Positions 1 to 12,843 of a DNA stretch of 64,000 nucleotides are shown one piece after another. The DNA is from Auanema rhodensis (Eukaryota; Nematoda; Chromadorea; Rhabditida; Rhabditidae). Positions within the stretch are counted from its first letter, which is position 1; each line of letters starts with the position of its first letter. A program made the position numbers and the translations under genes. The stretch lies in NCBI GenBank assembly GCA_964057225.1, contig OZ059900.1, forward strand, positions 9,868,501 through 9,932,500, read 5' to 3'. The notes beneath the pieces are model-generated. The model did not search any database. It was not told the DNA's origin and saw nothing but the letters and a program-made list of their open reading frames with translations.

Positions 1-51
1 TGTGTGTGTGTCTGTGACTGTGTGCTTTCTCGGATTCGACCTATATTAGCT

Positions 52-629
52 ATGCGTTCCAACTATTTGCTACTGACTGTTCTTTTAACTGTATTTGCCT
101 TAGGTGAGCTTTATTTCTCTATTTTGAAAACGAGAAAACTTTTTTTTTGAGAATTTTTGAGAACTTTTATCTAAAAATCGAATACGAATACATGTACGAT
201 ACACTTTACCGACTATCGGTTTTTCATTAGCATTAACTTGCTTCATTCTTTCTATTACAACTCAAACTCTAATGAATGTTGCTGTATGTTGCTCATCAAT
301 TCTAAATAGTGAAAATGTATCTATGAAAATGCACAAACAACTATATCTGTTAAGCTAGCGGCGCTGTTTTCAATCGTCAACGTCGTCAAACTTACAAATA
401 CGATGATGAATTACGATCATATGCTCATCCACATCCAGGAACCAAAGTATCACAAGGCTACCTAGCCAGATATGAGCCTCAAGATTGGCCTAAATGGTAT
501 GTGAATACAATCAAATGAAATCATACAATATATTTATAATTCAGGTATTCAAGAAATATTATGCAATGGGATGCCATATCACGTATGGTACCCGAAAGTG
601 CACCACAAAGATGGGGATATGGAAAATAA
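52..629 (+). CDS. small secreted protein, possible amidated neuropeptide precursor
   Basis: Three-exon model: 52-103, 355-496 and 545-629, all junctions in phase, giving 92 aa. The N-terminus (MRSNYLLLTVLLTVFALG) looks like a signal peptide. The mature part holds an RQRR basic stretch soon after the signal and ends in the motif QRWGYGK. A C-terminal Gly-Lys is the usual substrate for carboxypeptidase trimming and amidation, so a peptide ending in RWGY-amide is possible. I do not recognise the family. Secretion is inferred from the leader and the peptide role only from the basic sites and the C-terminal GK. The other acceptor in intron 1 (four bases later) brings a stop, which supports the chosen site. 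The window starts only 51 nt upstream of the ATG, so upstream exons cannot be excluded. Confidence 0.6.
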
Positions 630-3178
630 TATGAATCAATATATATCTACCTCACACATAATCTCATATATATTATATAATAGTTATAATAATACTCATA
701 TACATATAGTAAAAAAAAATAAAATATTTTTTAAAACTCAGTGAAAGATTATAAACAACTTCAACCTCTAGTTAATGATTGAAATGAAGACAAATCTGGC
801 TGTACTTGATCAGTAAACTGACAATTGTATCGAAAATGTTCCATTATTCTTTGATATATACTTTCAATACTAAACGCTTTTAATTTCTTGATCAAGTCAT
901 AAAAATAAATTAATAGATTTTTGTTTTTATAATGCTTTTCTGAAAAAAAATTATAAAATGCATGTGCGTATTATCTAAAAACTTTATATGAAAACTAGAC
1001 TACATACATGTGGTTTGTGAACTTTTATGGTTTGTTTCTCTGATTTAATGACTGAAATCAAATTAATATTTTGTAATCTTTAGTGTCATCTTTACAAATA
1101 TCAGACCATGTCTTAAGATGTAACTGAAGAATATTCTGTGTATATTATATCTTATAGTTAACTAATAACTATAACAACTTATTATTTATTATATGTAGAG
1201 TATTTGATATTTATTTTGAATGTTTAAACATTGTATGCTTGAAAGCTGAAATGCTTCCGATTACTCTATATGTATGAGCATTCAACTATCTTAATATTAA
1301 CTATAAACCTTTAATTTATTAATTTCTGACTCTCATAATTTCTCTTCTTCTTTCTCTCTTTCTCTCTTTTCATCCTTTGTTATTATCAGTTCAATCGTTT
1401 TTCTTCATAGTATTCGTTCTTTGTTTCAAATTAAAGCTCATTGTTTTGATCGTATCCATGAACGCACCATGTAGCCTGCCCCTAAACAAACTTTGATCAC
1501 TGATAAAACATCTTACAACAATACTTTCAATATTCTTCTCAAGCTCTTTTATGCTAATTATTAACTATCCCTTATATTTTTTATATACATAAATATATGT
1601 ATTTATATATATATAATAATATAATACTATAAAAATAAATATATATATGTAAATGATTTGAAAACTATTCAACATGTTTTTATCAATATGACCCGATCGC
1701 CCTCTCTCCCACTACTACCCCCCCCCCCCACCATAGCATGAGCATCTCCTCCCAGTTACCTGTCACATTATAATCTTTCTCTTCTCTCTATCACATGTGT
1801 TTTGTGTATATCATGTAGAATACAAGCATGCTTCTTAATTATACTTTTAATTCAAATTATAATAAGAATTATAAAACAATATATATAAATAAATAAATAA
1901 TAATAGAATTAGAATAGTTATACGTATAAAAACATTTTAAAAAATTATAATAAACAACAATTCGTTATATATTGTTATTTATTATCCAGAAATATAATAA
2001 ATTGATCAAACTACATTGTACTGCTATTGATTTTTCTCATCTTTTTCTTCAAATTCATGTTATGACTTAGTCATCAGTTATATCTAATTCGTATCTTTTT
2101 CATGTAATCTTTTCGTAATTTTAACCATTTTTTGCAATTTGTTTATAATATATCCATTCTAATAGCCATTTAACTATAAAAATCTATGAGTCTGTTAGTT
2201 TTTATAAGTTTTTCATTTTCTTAACTATATTATAAAAAAAACTACATATTTCTCTGATTTTTCCCGCCGAAACCAGTTTTTTATGTGAATATGCAACAAA
2301 TCAGTCCACTACATCAGCAGTATCAGGTGATAATATTCATTATATTTTAGCACTGAACTGTTATTACTTGATTTGTACATCTCTGCTATTTAATCGAATA
2401 TACAAGCCCAGACAGGCCATTCTATTTTTACGATAAAGTATCAAAACTTTTGTTCATTGTTGTTGATATTAAGCGATTACTGTTCATTTTTGTTTCTGTC
2501 TAGCTTCTTACACTACTTATTTGATTATTTCAAAGAACGTCATAGACATATTGAGCCCTAAAACCTTATGTATAATCAGTTCAATATTGTATTTTCCAGA
2601 TGAATATTGATATCTTATCTGTTGCTCATGTTTCAATTTATTCTTTATTTTTTCACGTTCTCTTTCATAGTAAAGCAATTTTTGTATATATTATAAATAA
2701 TATTATAACTCATTCAATAGATCTATAATCCAAGTGTCATATAGCTTTTCTCATTTTCAACACTAAGTTCAAACAATCTAACAGCATGCAATATTTAAGT
2801 ATCTAATAAAATAAATTTTATTCTAATAAACTCATCACGCCATATACCATCTTATTCGATATATTTGTTATTTTAATAATGGTGTCACTGATAATAATAT
2901 CAAATATATTATATTAAAAGATGTTAAAACAAAATTCTTCATGATTACAGTCTTTGATGAATTTTATTTTCAAGAAAAATGTTGGAAAAACAATTTAATT
3001 CAAGATAGTAACTCAATGATTCCGATTCTCTATTAATAAACTCAATGATAGATTATAGCCTTATCATATCACCGGTTTATTTCCGTTCAAACTTTTGTTA
3101 TGTTTTTCGTCAAACTGATGTTTAAATCTTTGTTTTATTCTCAAATAGTTCTTATTAATTTTCTTTATAGTTAACTAA
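630..3178. other. AT-rich intergenic stretch
   Basis: No ORF with good splice sites was found. It contains poly-A/T runs, a short C tract near 1720 and pyrimidine-rich patches (1340-1380, 1770-1790). It separates the peptide gene from TMEM135 and probably holds the TMEM135 promoter next to 3178. Confidence 0.5.
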
Positions 3179-5366
3179 ATGGCCGTACTATCTAGATTAG
3201 CAGCATGTTGTAATATTCCCATGTTAACAACCAATTGCTATGAAACAGTTCATACATGGCATCCAGATTGCACACGAGCTATCCTTGTAATTCGATTAAT
3301 AATGTATTCATGAATATAATTATTTTTATTATAGGTAGCTTTACCGGAAAGTTTTCGTTTTACCTTAAAAACTTATTTGACGTTTTATTTGGTAAGATAT
3401 ATTAGTTTTTTTTTTCACAAATACCTATTCATCTTTAGTTTTCCGCTTTGTTAGCAAAGAAGAATCCAACAAAAATAGATTGGAAGCGTTTTACTCGTGA
3501 TGTGCTTCAGTCATCCGCTTTTCTGATGACAAATCTAGTACTATATCTTTGGCTTATATGTAAAATGAGGTGAAATTCAAACAATTTATGAGAAATAACT
3601 GAAAAATACAATACTTAGGCAATTGCTTGGTTTTTTCACTCCATTTTCATTAGGAGGAATTACCAGCATGATAGCCAGTTATGCAGCTATACTTGTTGAA
3701 AAACCTACGAGACGACCAGCATTAGCTCTTTACCTAGTCAATTTGGTTTGTTTATGTTTACATTTTTTTTGTTCTAATTGATAAACATTAGGCTTCTGAA
3801 ACCTTTTATCGTCACTTAGCAAACAGAGGATTAGCTATTACATTTGAGTACGGACAATGTGTTCCTTTTGCTATTGGTTTAGGCTTATTCATGGTTTTGT
3901 ACAGTCATAATCGTTTACATCCATCTATCAAGAAGTTTTTGAAGTAAATCACATTCTTCCCTAATTCAAACTAATTTTTATCTTTTCAGCTTGACTCATC
4001 GTTTGGAACCTAAACAAGATGACATTAAAAAAATGCCATTACCACAAAGTTTTTCGACATTTCTGGCAAAACTTCAATCAGATTTTTCAAAAACTAAGAG
4101 ATGTGAACATGAGCATTCGTGTCTCAGTTTAGGACTTGAAGTAATACTGGTTTATCATTTTTTCCAATGTTAATAAAAACTTACAGGTTTTTACCAAAAA
4201 CTATGTTGTTGGATTTGGAATTAATGCGGCTTTAATTTTGTTGAAAAATGCATTCAAATTCATACGTAATCCAGTAGATGTAATTAAAAAATTATTCCAA
4301 TTGAAGACGCAACGTTTACCATTGTTTTTCGCCTTTATGCCTATGCTATTTCATGTGAGTTGTACCAAATTATTTCTCAAAACATGTGTGCAATCATTAT
4401 ATTTTCAGGCTGTTCGATGCTTATTGAATCGATTCGAAGTTGATAATACTACGGTCAAGAATGTTGCTGCTAGCACAGTCTCATCTTTAGCAATGGTATT
4501 TTGCCCCAATACGACTATAGCCATGTATACTCTGTGGAAAGGAATTGAGGTGAGAAATAATTTGATAGCATCTTTCGTGGAATTTCATTTCTTTCCAATC
4601 TTTAACTGATAGATGAGGTCCTGTTTCAGATGTGCTACAACGAACTAGTATCACGTGGTATGGCTCCAAGCTTAAAACATGGTGCTATTGTGTTGTATAG
4701 TTTATCAACAGGATACGTGTTGTGGATGGCTACTATTCAACCACAATCTATTCGAAAAGGCTATTTGCACTTTCTTGAAGGACTTACAGGGCAAAGGTTT
4801 GTCTTATCTTATATTGTTTGATACTAATGTCCGGCTGTTCTTTATTGATAACTGATTATACTTTATCAACTTCAGTAATATTTCATTTTTGAGTAAGCAA
4901 AGTATGAAAAGCTGTTAGTAATTGGAGAATCAGATGATAAGAAATTAGAAATAGAAACGTTACATCCTTTCAAATGCAATAAATCTCTGGAAAGTTTGAA
5001 TATCTTTTGCAGTGAATCTTTCTTCACGAAAATGTCAATGAAAGTATTAAAACTAGTATATAACAAACTATAGCAAGCCTCCATTGAAGTGCTATTTGTC
5101 TATTGCCTGAGGCATTTTCCATTTAAGCTATCCTATTCATATAATATATTAATATAAATAATTCCTATGAAATATAATATATAATCTTTGGCGCCTAATT
5201 GGCATATCATTACAGATTGCGCTTATTTAACCGAACACTATTGGATCATTTCGGCTATCAATCCAATGAGACGTACAAGCATGTGCCAGAACTAATTACC
5301 AAGTATACTTCTCTCAATCCAGCTATCTATCAAGCTGTTCGTCATGTGCATCAACATACAGCATAA
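3179..5366 (+). CDS. TMEM135: TMEM135 homologue (multi-pass membrane protein)
   Basis: Ten exons, all in phase: 3179-3286, 3335-3391, 3439-3569, 3619-3745, 3792-3943, 3990-4140, 4187-4354, 4409-4549, 4630-4796 and 5216-5366, giving 450 aa, close to the usual TMEM135 length. The N-terminus has the family's cysteine/tryptophan block ([13 protein letters not shown]), followed by the ESF...LKTYLTFYL helix, the block around [16 protein letters not shown], then [19 protein letters not shown] and NLASETFYR, all matching what I know of the family. TMEM135 proteins are linked to fat storage, peroxisomes and mitochondrial dynamics; C. elegans has one orthologue. Introns are 41-80 nt except the last, which is 419 nt. 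The final exon ([20 protein letters not shown]) fits the conserved C-terminus. The family call is secure; the last intron is the least certain boundary. Confidence 0.93.
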
Positions 5367-6772
5367 GATAGAAGAAGATATACCAAATCCAATACATCTC
5401 GTTAACAGGTATTACATTGCTAGTTTGATTACTCTTAATTCATTATTTATTTTCATTTATTCTTATAATAATTGTAATGAAGGAAAAATCATTATCACAT
5501 TTTAGATAATTATACACATAGTTAAAATATAAATTATATTCTCATAACGGGTTCAATATGCGTAGATTCATTTCATTGCTATGAGAATGATTTTTATTTA
5601 TTTTCTATGTATCTCTTGAATAGAAGAGCAATTTCAAAGTATATTCATATTTCTAATTCATAATCAATTCTTTATTTATAATATTCTTTACTATATGCAT
5701 GTTTATATTATCTACTCTTTTTGTTTCTGAAATATCATCATCTTATAAGAATCCGAATGAATATGTTTATTCTTATTTCTTGATCTTCGTCTTTCAAATA
5801 CGTACTGCATGATGAGCCAGCCATTGGCATTCGAGTGCATATATCCCTTTTAGAGAAAAATAATGTCATCTTATTACTTCAGAATCTGGATTTGGTTCCC
5901 TTATCTATGCCCGCTATGCCTCGAACTCTGTTCTCAGATCACACGATTTTTGTTTTTTTCATTTCAGTACAGCGGCAGTTGAAGTGAAAAAACTTTATTT
6001 TCGATTTTTCAATTGCAAGTCTATTAATCTTGTCGGTTTGATGTTAAACGAATGAATGGCGTCGTATCAGAAGCCTACGATTGCTTCTGAAAATATGGGA
6101 TAAGGCCGAGAAGAATTAAGACAATAGAAGACTGAAAGTGAGCATAATATTTAGACGTAATGTCTTGAAAACTTGATCAGTCCTCCAGGAAATGATCTCA
6201 TCACACAGCTTGAAGAGAGGAACAAACTACTTGTTCTACATCGTACATTAGCATTTTTCATTCATGTTGATGAATCTGGCATAGATTATGAAACACTATA
6301 TGTAAAGGAAGGGCAAAGTTCAAATGCATTTTCAGATGATGATGTTGATGATGACGTGAAGACGTATTAGAAAACAATGAGATGCTGATATGAGCCGTCA
6401 TCATATTACAATTCCAACCTTTTCTTTTATTCTCTCGTGGATTTATATCTCACAAGATTACTATGATTGAGATATTTGTTGAACAAACTACAAAAATTTG
6501 CTTAGAAGATAACAATGACAGCAAAAGATTCTAAGCACATTTCATGAAAAATATGGTCTCAGAGCGCTTGTATAAATATAATAGAGCGTATTATTTGTTA
6601 ACATCATTTATCGAGTCTGACACCACAAGTAATATGAAATAGAGATCGAAGCATATATAATCGCTTCAATTTATAGTATAAAAAAATCAAAAAAAATTGT
6701 ATTTTGACTACAAAAGTCTAGGAGTTCGGCAACTGACTCCAGCCGGATGGTGGGGGCAGGTAACGACGTCAT
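5367..6772. other. intergenic region between TMEM135 and flp-11 3' ends
   Basis: Convergent 3' flanks of TMEM135 (+) and flp-11 (-). Mostly AT-rich. The part at 5960-6400 has more balanced base composition and includes the short ORF listed separately. No other supported gene. Confidence 0.5.
6173..6370 (+). pseudogene. possible orphan exon or gene remnant with acidic tail
   Basis: An open frame of about 60 codons with no ATG at its 5' end. It encodes a leucine/charge-rich segment (LITQLEERNKLLVLHRTLAF) and ends in an acidic run (SDDDVDDDVKTY) before a TAG. Two acceptor-like sites (TGATCAG and CCTCCAG) lie at its start, so it could be a last exon. No upstream exon with a matching donor and open frame was found between 5960 and 6170, where stops are frequent. 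I do not recognise it. It may be a decayed gene copy or chance. Confidence 0.2.
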
Positions 6773-9028
6773 CTATTTCAAGTTGGCCAGCTCGAGCTTA
6801 CGAAGAGTATCTAAGATATCGTGCATATGGTCAATCTGTCCAGATCGTCCAAATCTGACTGAAAAGGAAAGAGTTTTACTCGGCTTATTCATACTCAGAA
6901 TAAGAAAATGCAAAGTATATTTGTAAACTGAGCATTTGTCCTAACAAATAACGTACCGAAAGGTTGTGGTGGACCTGTTCGTTTGCCTTGGAATGCTGAT
7001 GAATCAAATTCAGGTTGTTCAGAGCGCTTACCAAACCTGGAACATTTGTTGTTTTAATTTTTTTTAGAGACCAGAGAGCTGTTATTAATTCATCCCCCCC
7101 CCTTTTTCACATATTCAATGATATTTACAAGAAATATACATTTTTATAAGTTACATCATATCATACACGTAACAATACGATTTTAATTTTATTTTTTTAC
7201 TGTTCAACAAGCTCGTTTAAATTTTTAAACTTGGAAATTGGAAAACTAAAAGAGAGACATGTCAGAAACTGCAGCCAATACTAGTTGTAATAGGACCATA
7301 TCTATTAATTTAATTTCTATTTTTAGTTATCCGCAGTTTTCTATCTCATCTTATGCTCAATCAACTCTACTCCCTCGCACTTGTACCCTCTTCATGTTAA
7401 ACCATTAAACTTGAGATTATGGGATTGATCATTGAACGATACCAACCTGACCAATGCGTTACGAGCTCCACTAGAAGCGCGGCCAAATCGAACAAGAGCA
7501 TTACGCATAGCACGCTTTTCAGTCCTGAAATTCATGAAATTATTACGAATATTTACATCTATTATGAAGAAGCTTTAATTTTCAACAATCGTACTCTTAT
7601 AATTCAGTATAATTCAGGAAATCGCTGAGACTCTTGAAGGGTTTCGTTTAAGCTTAAGCTGGCTATTAGACTTGTAAATCATTCTAAACTTGTTTTCGTC
7701 TCAGCTCAATAGATATACAGTTAAAGATTAGATCTTTCTTCGCCAAAAAACAAAGATTATTTATTATTATCTCATGAGAATAAGTTCAGTTCATAGATTT
7801 TAGGAAGGATATCAAGTACATTTTCTAGTATTTTCTTCGTTTTTTGACTGGCCCACAAAAAATCCAAAAACTTATGTGCGTGAAAGCGTATCTATTTAAA
7901 ACTTTGTGAAAAGGAAATCTCTCAATTCAAGTGGGCGTCCGAGTGATATCTGGAGGCCTGGTCCTCTAAAGCAACTATGTGAACATGACGAATTGGAGTA
8001 GATGCCATGACATTTTTTCTTTATCTTTGAAAGAAAAAAGTGTACAGCATAGCCTTAGTTGCCAGTTTTTTTTACGGAGAAATGGAAGAATGAATCGAAA
8101 AATGTATTGTATATGTTTAGATTTTTCCAAATATTTCAATAATTAGAAAAACTCTTTCATATATTCTTACGAATTTGTGAGAATGAAGGCAGAAATTGAT
8201 GAAGTTATTATACTTGTTGTTGAAAATACTTTATAGTAAGATTGAATTTAATTCTATACTATACTTTAAAAATGAAAAATGTTGTTAACGAAAAAAGCAG
8301 TTGATTAGTAATATTTTTCATTTATTCCCATATAAATTGTTTAATTCATATTTCTTAATATGACCTTGTTTTCTAGAATTGATAATAATCAGGAAAACAA
8401 ATTGTTTTTTCGAAATGTTTCCGTTCAGTACAAAACTTGTCAAGTACGTATACCGTATCTCAAGAAAACAATATATATAAGGAACTTCATATTTCGGGTT
8501 ATAGCTCATTCACAATTTTTTTTCTGAATTGCCATGCGTGCATGTATCAGATATTCGTTTTCCGGAATGAAAACGATAAAGAAAAGATAATGAGCAGAGC
8601 ACGTAGATAAAAAATGAAAAAATATATATTATGCTGTATAATATGCATAATTAACAATAATAATCTTCACATTTGTTTCTAATATATAATTAAGTGAATA
8701 ATGAATTTCGATTTGTTATAGACCATTTTATGACCTTCATAAACTTTTCAATATAACAATTCTATGATTAATGATCGAACAACGCTAATATTATGCGTAT
8801 AGTTGAGATATCTACATATATGCATATGCATTTTTGATGAATTAATTAGGTTCATGCTTTAACTATATATATATATATATACATATAGTTAAAAGAGTAT
8901 TATTATCTTTTATGAATAAATTAGATAAGATTTGATAAAACTTACATCAATTCATCATCAGAATATGATTGAGCCAAGGCAGCACTGAGGCAGACAGCGA
9001 TAAGAAGGACTCGGATAACAAGCGACAT
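6773..9028 (-). CDS. flp-11: FMRFamide-like neuropeptide precursor FLP-11
   Basis: Four exons on the minus strand: 9028-8946, 7524-7447, 7036-6957 and 6858-6773, all in phase, 108 aa. A signal peptide (MSLVIRVLLIAVCLSAALA) is followed by peptides between basic sites: AMRNALVRFG, then ASSGARNALVRFG, a spacer peptide SEQPEFDSSAFQG, and TGPPQPFVRFG, then a tail (SGQIDHMHDILDTLRKLEL). Order, cleavage sites (KR, R) and the tail match C. elegans flp-11, whose RFamides are released by the RIS interneuron to promote sleep-like quiescence. Two peptides are cut by introns inside the RFG codons. The first intron is unusually long (about 1.4 kb) for this window and may hold regulatory sites. The long gap upstream is the likely enhancer region. 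Orthology is very likely; the expression site is inferred from the known family. Confidence 0.97.
8861..8890. repeat. AT microsatellite with self-complementary ends
   Basis: An (AT)n run bounded by AACTATAT and ATATAGTT, so the whole stretch can fold back. It lies in flp-11 intron 1, near the donor side. Confidence 0.7.
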
Positions 9029-9301
9029 TGCCACAACCAATATCAAAATGAGCTGCACAAGTTTTGGATGTTACTTATATAAGCTTTATATAGCCTGAAG
9101 GTATATTATATAATTATAAATGAGAGTAAATAGCTTAAAGATATATACGAAACAAATATTTACAATGAAATGAGAAAATTAGGTGATTATACTGACGGAT
9201 ATGACGAATTATTTGGAAATTATTTAAAAGAAAATGAAATAATTGCTATATATGAATGGAAGAAAAACTTGCTCAATCTTTTTCAATAAAAAAAATTTAT
9301 C

Positions 9302-9323
9302 TATATATATATATATATATATA
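9302..9323. repeat. AT microsatellite
   Basis: Simple (AT)n dinucleotide run upstream of flp-11. Confidence 0.8.
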
Positions 9324-11483
9324 GCATAAAATATATCGTATAAATATAAAGTACGAAATGATGAGCTCAGACAAAATATTATTATAAAAACAAGCATAAT
9401 TTGAAGTTGTTGTATTATAAAGAATGGTTCAGATGTCAGTTCATTCATAACAATGATGACGAGAAGGCGGAAAATATTGTGAAAATGCTGTTGAACTTAT
9501 CTAAAACGAAATAACAACAAATATAATGCGCGATGTAATCTCTTAGATTAGTTAATAATCAGCTGAAGAACTCTGAGCGCGGGCTTCCATCTTTAGCTCA
9601 AAACAGAGCAAGTTCAATACAAAAATGCGTTGTTAATCGGGAATATATTACGAAAATAATTGATAATTCAAAAAAGAATGCCTGCATTTCAATGGAAAAG
9701 CTGATTTTTAATTTTGGGTCTGCTTGGCTGAATTAAACGGTTTAGCTGGAAGCATGAGCATGAATCTGTTTAGCCGACTAAACTTTAATCTGTCATTTGT
9801 AGGCAGATAACTCAATGTTGCTAACATTTCACAATAAATTGTATATACAAAGATATAAAGTTAGTTTATGCTTATAAATATTGACCACAAAGATCATTAA
9901 AAGGCCAAAACTGATGATTGATGCTTTGCCTTTAGGCTATGTCTGCTCTATGCAATAGTTCGTTTCAAAGTGAGTAGATCTTAGATGGCCAGCAGCTCAA
10001 AGATATATAGATATATGAATGTAGGCGCGGCTGACTGAATGTGCACAAGTTTTTGAAACGTCAGAAGATGCCAACTGGCTAGTGACGATGACAATGACGG
10101 GGGTGGAGCATGTACAAGTGATGTGAAGGATGAAGATGACGATATTATCTCTAAATATTCGTCTTAACACGAGATTGGTCTCCGAGATACGATCACCACA
10201 AGTGGGCAGTCATTGCATCAGGAAGTGGTTATATAGGATTTGAATAGTCAATTAGGGCGGGAAATATGAATCGCTTGAATATCAGACTAAGAGAAGATAG
10301 AGGAGAGAGAGAGAGTCAGAGTCAAAAGGTAGATAAAACGATAATAAAAGGAAGATAGCTATGAAGAACAACGAGACGAAAAATGAAAAATGAACTAAAC
10401 AAACTGGATATGCTTACATGTTTTTCTCATCTGTACTCATTTGTAAAACTAAGGTCTTAATCTGAAACACCACTTTCAATACTCTCTCATACGATGTGCT
10501 TCTCTAACAGCTTGTCCACTATGTTCATCTCATTGAAACTCCATATAATTTGAAAACGAGACCTCAAAGTGGAAAATAGAGAAAATGATTGAGTAATTGA
10601 GAATGAGCATTTCAATGCATCCAGCAGTCACCCTAGAGGATGAATGCCGTAACCCGCAACTATAAAGCTTCTTGTAAATGAGACTAAATACACATGTATT
10701 TAGTTTTTCTATCAATTTCCAAAAAAAAACCCGCGTATTTATATTTTTTTCCGAAATTTAAGACAATACCGAACGAAAACAAGGAGTTAGTATAAGGTTA
10801 ACGACATAGCAAGCAAAATCATGCTAGAAATAATTTTGCAGAAAATATTTAGATTTCAAACGATTTCTCTATGTTGCAAAATGCTCTAAGATGCCACAGA
10901 AGCAGTGTTCAAAGCAAAAACGAGGGTATGCTTCGAGTGCATTGTTCATTCTCAACTGAAGGTTGATTGAACCTGTTTCTCATTTTTTTTAATAGATTAA
11001 CAACATCTCACTCAGTATCTCTTTTAATCCTTTGAGAATTAACTTTACTTAGACTGTACCGTGTTAGTTTATAGGATTAGAGAAGGTTATGATGTAATTG
11101 TCTAACATAAAATGATCATTAATGATTAAGTTTCATCATTTATCATCAAGATTGTTTATATTATCGAATTGTGTTGATTATGCTGAATTGAAAGTTGTTA
11201 GACAAGATAATGGAAAACCATTTGTGAAATGCAGTCAAATTCTTTTAAACGAGTACCAGCTGGTAAAGCAATTTGTTTTCACATTCTCTATATGGACAAT
11301 GTTCATGCCAGCCGTTAGAAAACGTCATGAAAATCAGTTTTTTGTCTCTCCATGTGTTAGAATAAAAAGTAAAAATGATCATTTCGAGAAAAAGTGGAAT
11401 AGAAGCAACACAACTGAGCACATGATTGGATTCTACTTCAAGCGGGGGTGACTACATGAATAGCTAAACAACACTTATCACAT

Positions 11484-11502
11484 ACACACACACACACACA
11501 CA
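11484..11502. repeat. CA microsatellite
   Basis: A short (CA)n run in the gap upstream of flp-11. Confidence 0.8.
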
Positions 11503-11980
11503 GGTGAGGAAATAAAAAGGTCAGTAGAAAAAGAGATTTTGTATATGATAGTTTTATAATATTTTTCACCTTAATTATGATTTTGTTTATGTTTTCCTAG
11601 AAAAAAGAAGTAAAAAAAGTAGAATAAACAATAAGAAATAGAAGCCTAAAGCAATATAAATTGGAATAAATTTTATCTAATATATAATATATACTATACA
11701 ACTATATGCTATTTATAAATATAATTCTTTTTCTTTCACTTTTCTTAGTATATCCTACTTAGCAAAGCAACAATAGCAACAATAGCAACTATTGCTGTTT
11801 GTTTTTCGCAAACTTGCAAAGTAACAAAAAGAATTAACGCGTTTAATTTTAAAAGTTTCAAATCCCCCCGCCAAAAACTTTGTTTTTTTTTAAACTGCAA
11901 GAAAAAAAAGTTGAGATCAAGAGAAAGATCAAAGGATTTCGAAGAAAGAGATAAAGTGAGATCGAAGGGAAATGAGATAT

Positions 11981-12022
11981 AAAGAGAGAGAGAGAAAGAG
12001 AGAGGGGAAGAGAGAGAGAGAG
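11981..12022. repeat. GA-rich tract
   Basis: An interrupted (GA)n purine tract. The minus strand reads as the pyrimidine run that makes a spurious Ser/Leu-rich ORF. Confidence 0.7.
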
Positions 12023-12801
12023 GGAACGGTACTATTTCATATAAGTTTGATATTTTCAAAACCAAAGTTTGATGATAAGAGGCATCATAGCATTGAGGTA
12101 AAAAGTATTCAATCAACCATTCATTAAATATTTATTTGAATCTGATTACTCACGTCAAATACGTCAAAACGTTCAAACTCAGATAAATGAGAAACTGATT
12201 ATTCACGTTCTTCTCATTTGTTTCTTAAAAATTGTATAAAAGCAACTATTTATGTTAAAAAGTTATTTCTATTTTGTTTATTATTGCATCATGTTTATGC
12301 TTTTGAAATCATGTATTGACAGATAAGCGTACATAGGGCTTTATATCGTAGGAAAGAGAAGCCTGGTTCTCCTTTATTTCAAAATCATATTTGAAATATT
12401 AATTTATATCTTATAAATAAGAGATGAAAGATGATTAGCTCTGTTCAACTATACAGATTTCTAAATATAAATATCAATTTCAGAAGTATTTCTGTGCTAA
12501 AAGTGGAACAAGTAATTGCTTCAATGATTTGAAGTCCTACTGTTAGGGATTATAAAAGATTAAGTAATCATGAATGACAATTTGAAAATTAAAAGTAAAC
12601 TGAAAGATCAAGATGAATGAGAATACAATGATCAGCTATAACAGGCTACATATTCAGCTTATTTCAAAATTGGAAACTAAAGAATTGCGAAAGCGGGGTA
12701 TTTGGAGAACACTGATCTGATGTATGCTAGTACCAGCATACAACTGATTCATGTTTCAGAGAATATCTCTAACTAAATCTATTTATATAGTATAAATATA
12801 G

Positions 12802-12809
<8 letters not shown>

Positions 12810-12839
<30 letters not shown>
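12810..12839. repeat. AT microsatellite
   Basis: An (AT)n run of about 30 nt, with a second shorter AT run near 12895-12915. Confidence 0.8.

Positions 12840-12843
<4 letters not shown>

Noticed and set aside
11122-11451. 109-codon plus-strand open frame
   Set aside because: Its 5' end is not an ATG in a good context, no known motif appears, and no matching splice partner was found. Chance ORFs of this size occur in AT-rich DNA.
11745-12116. 123-codon minus-strand ORF rich in Ser/Leu/Phe
   Set aside because: Generated by the GA-rich simple-sequence tract; no domain.
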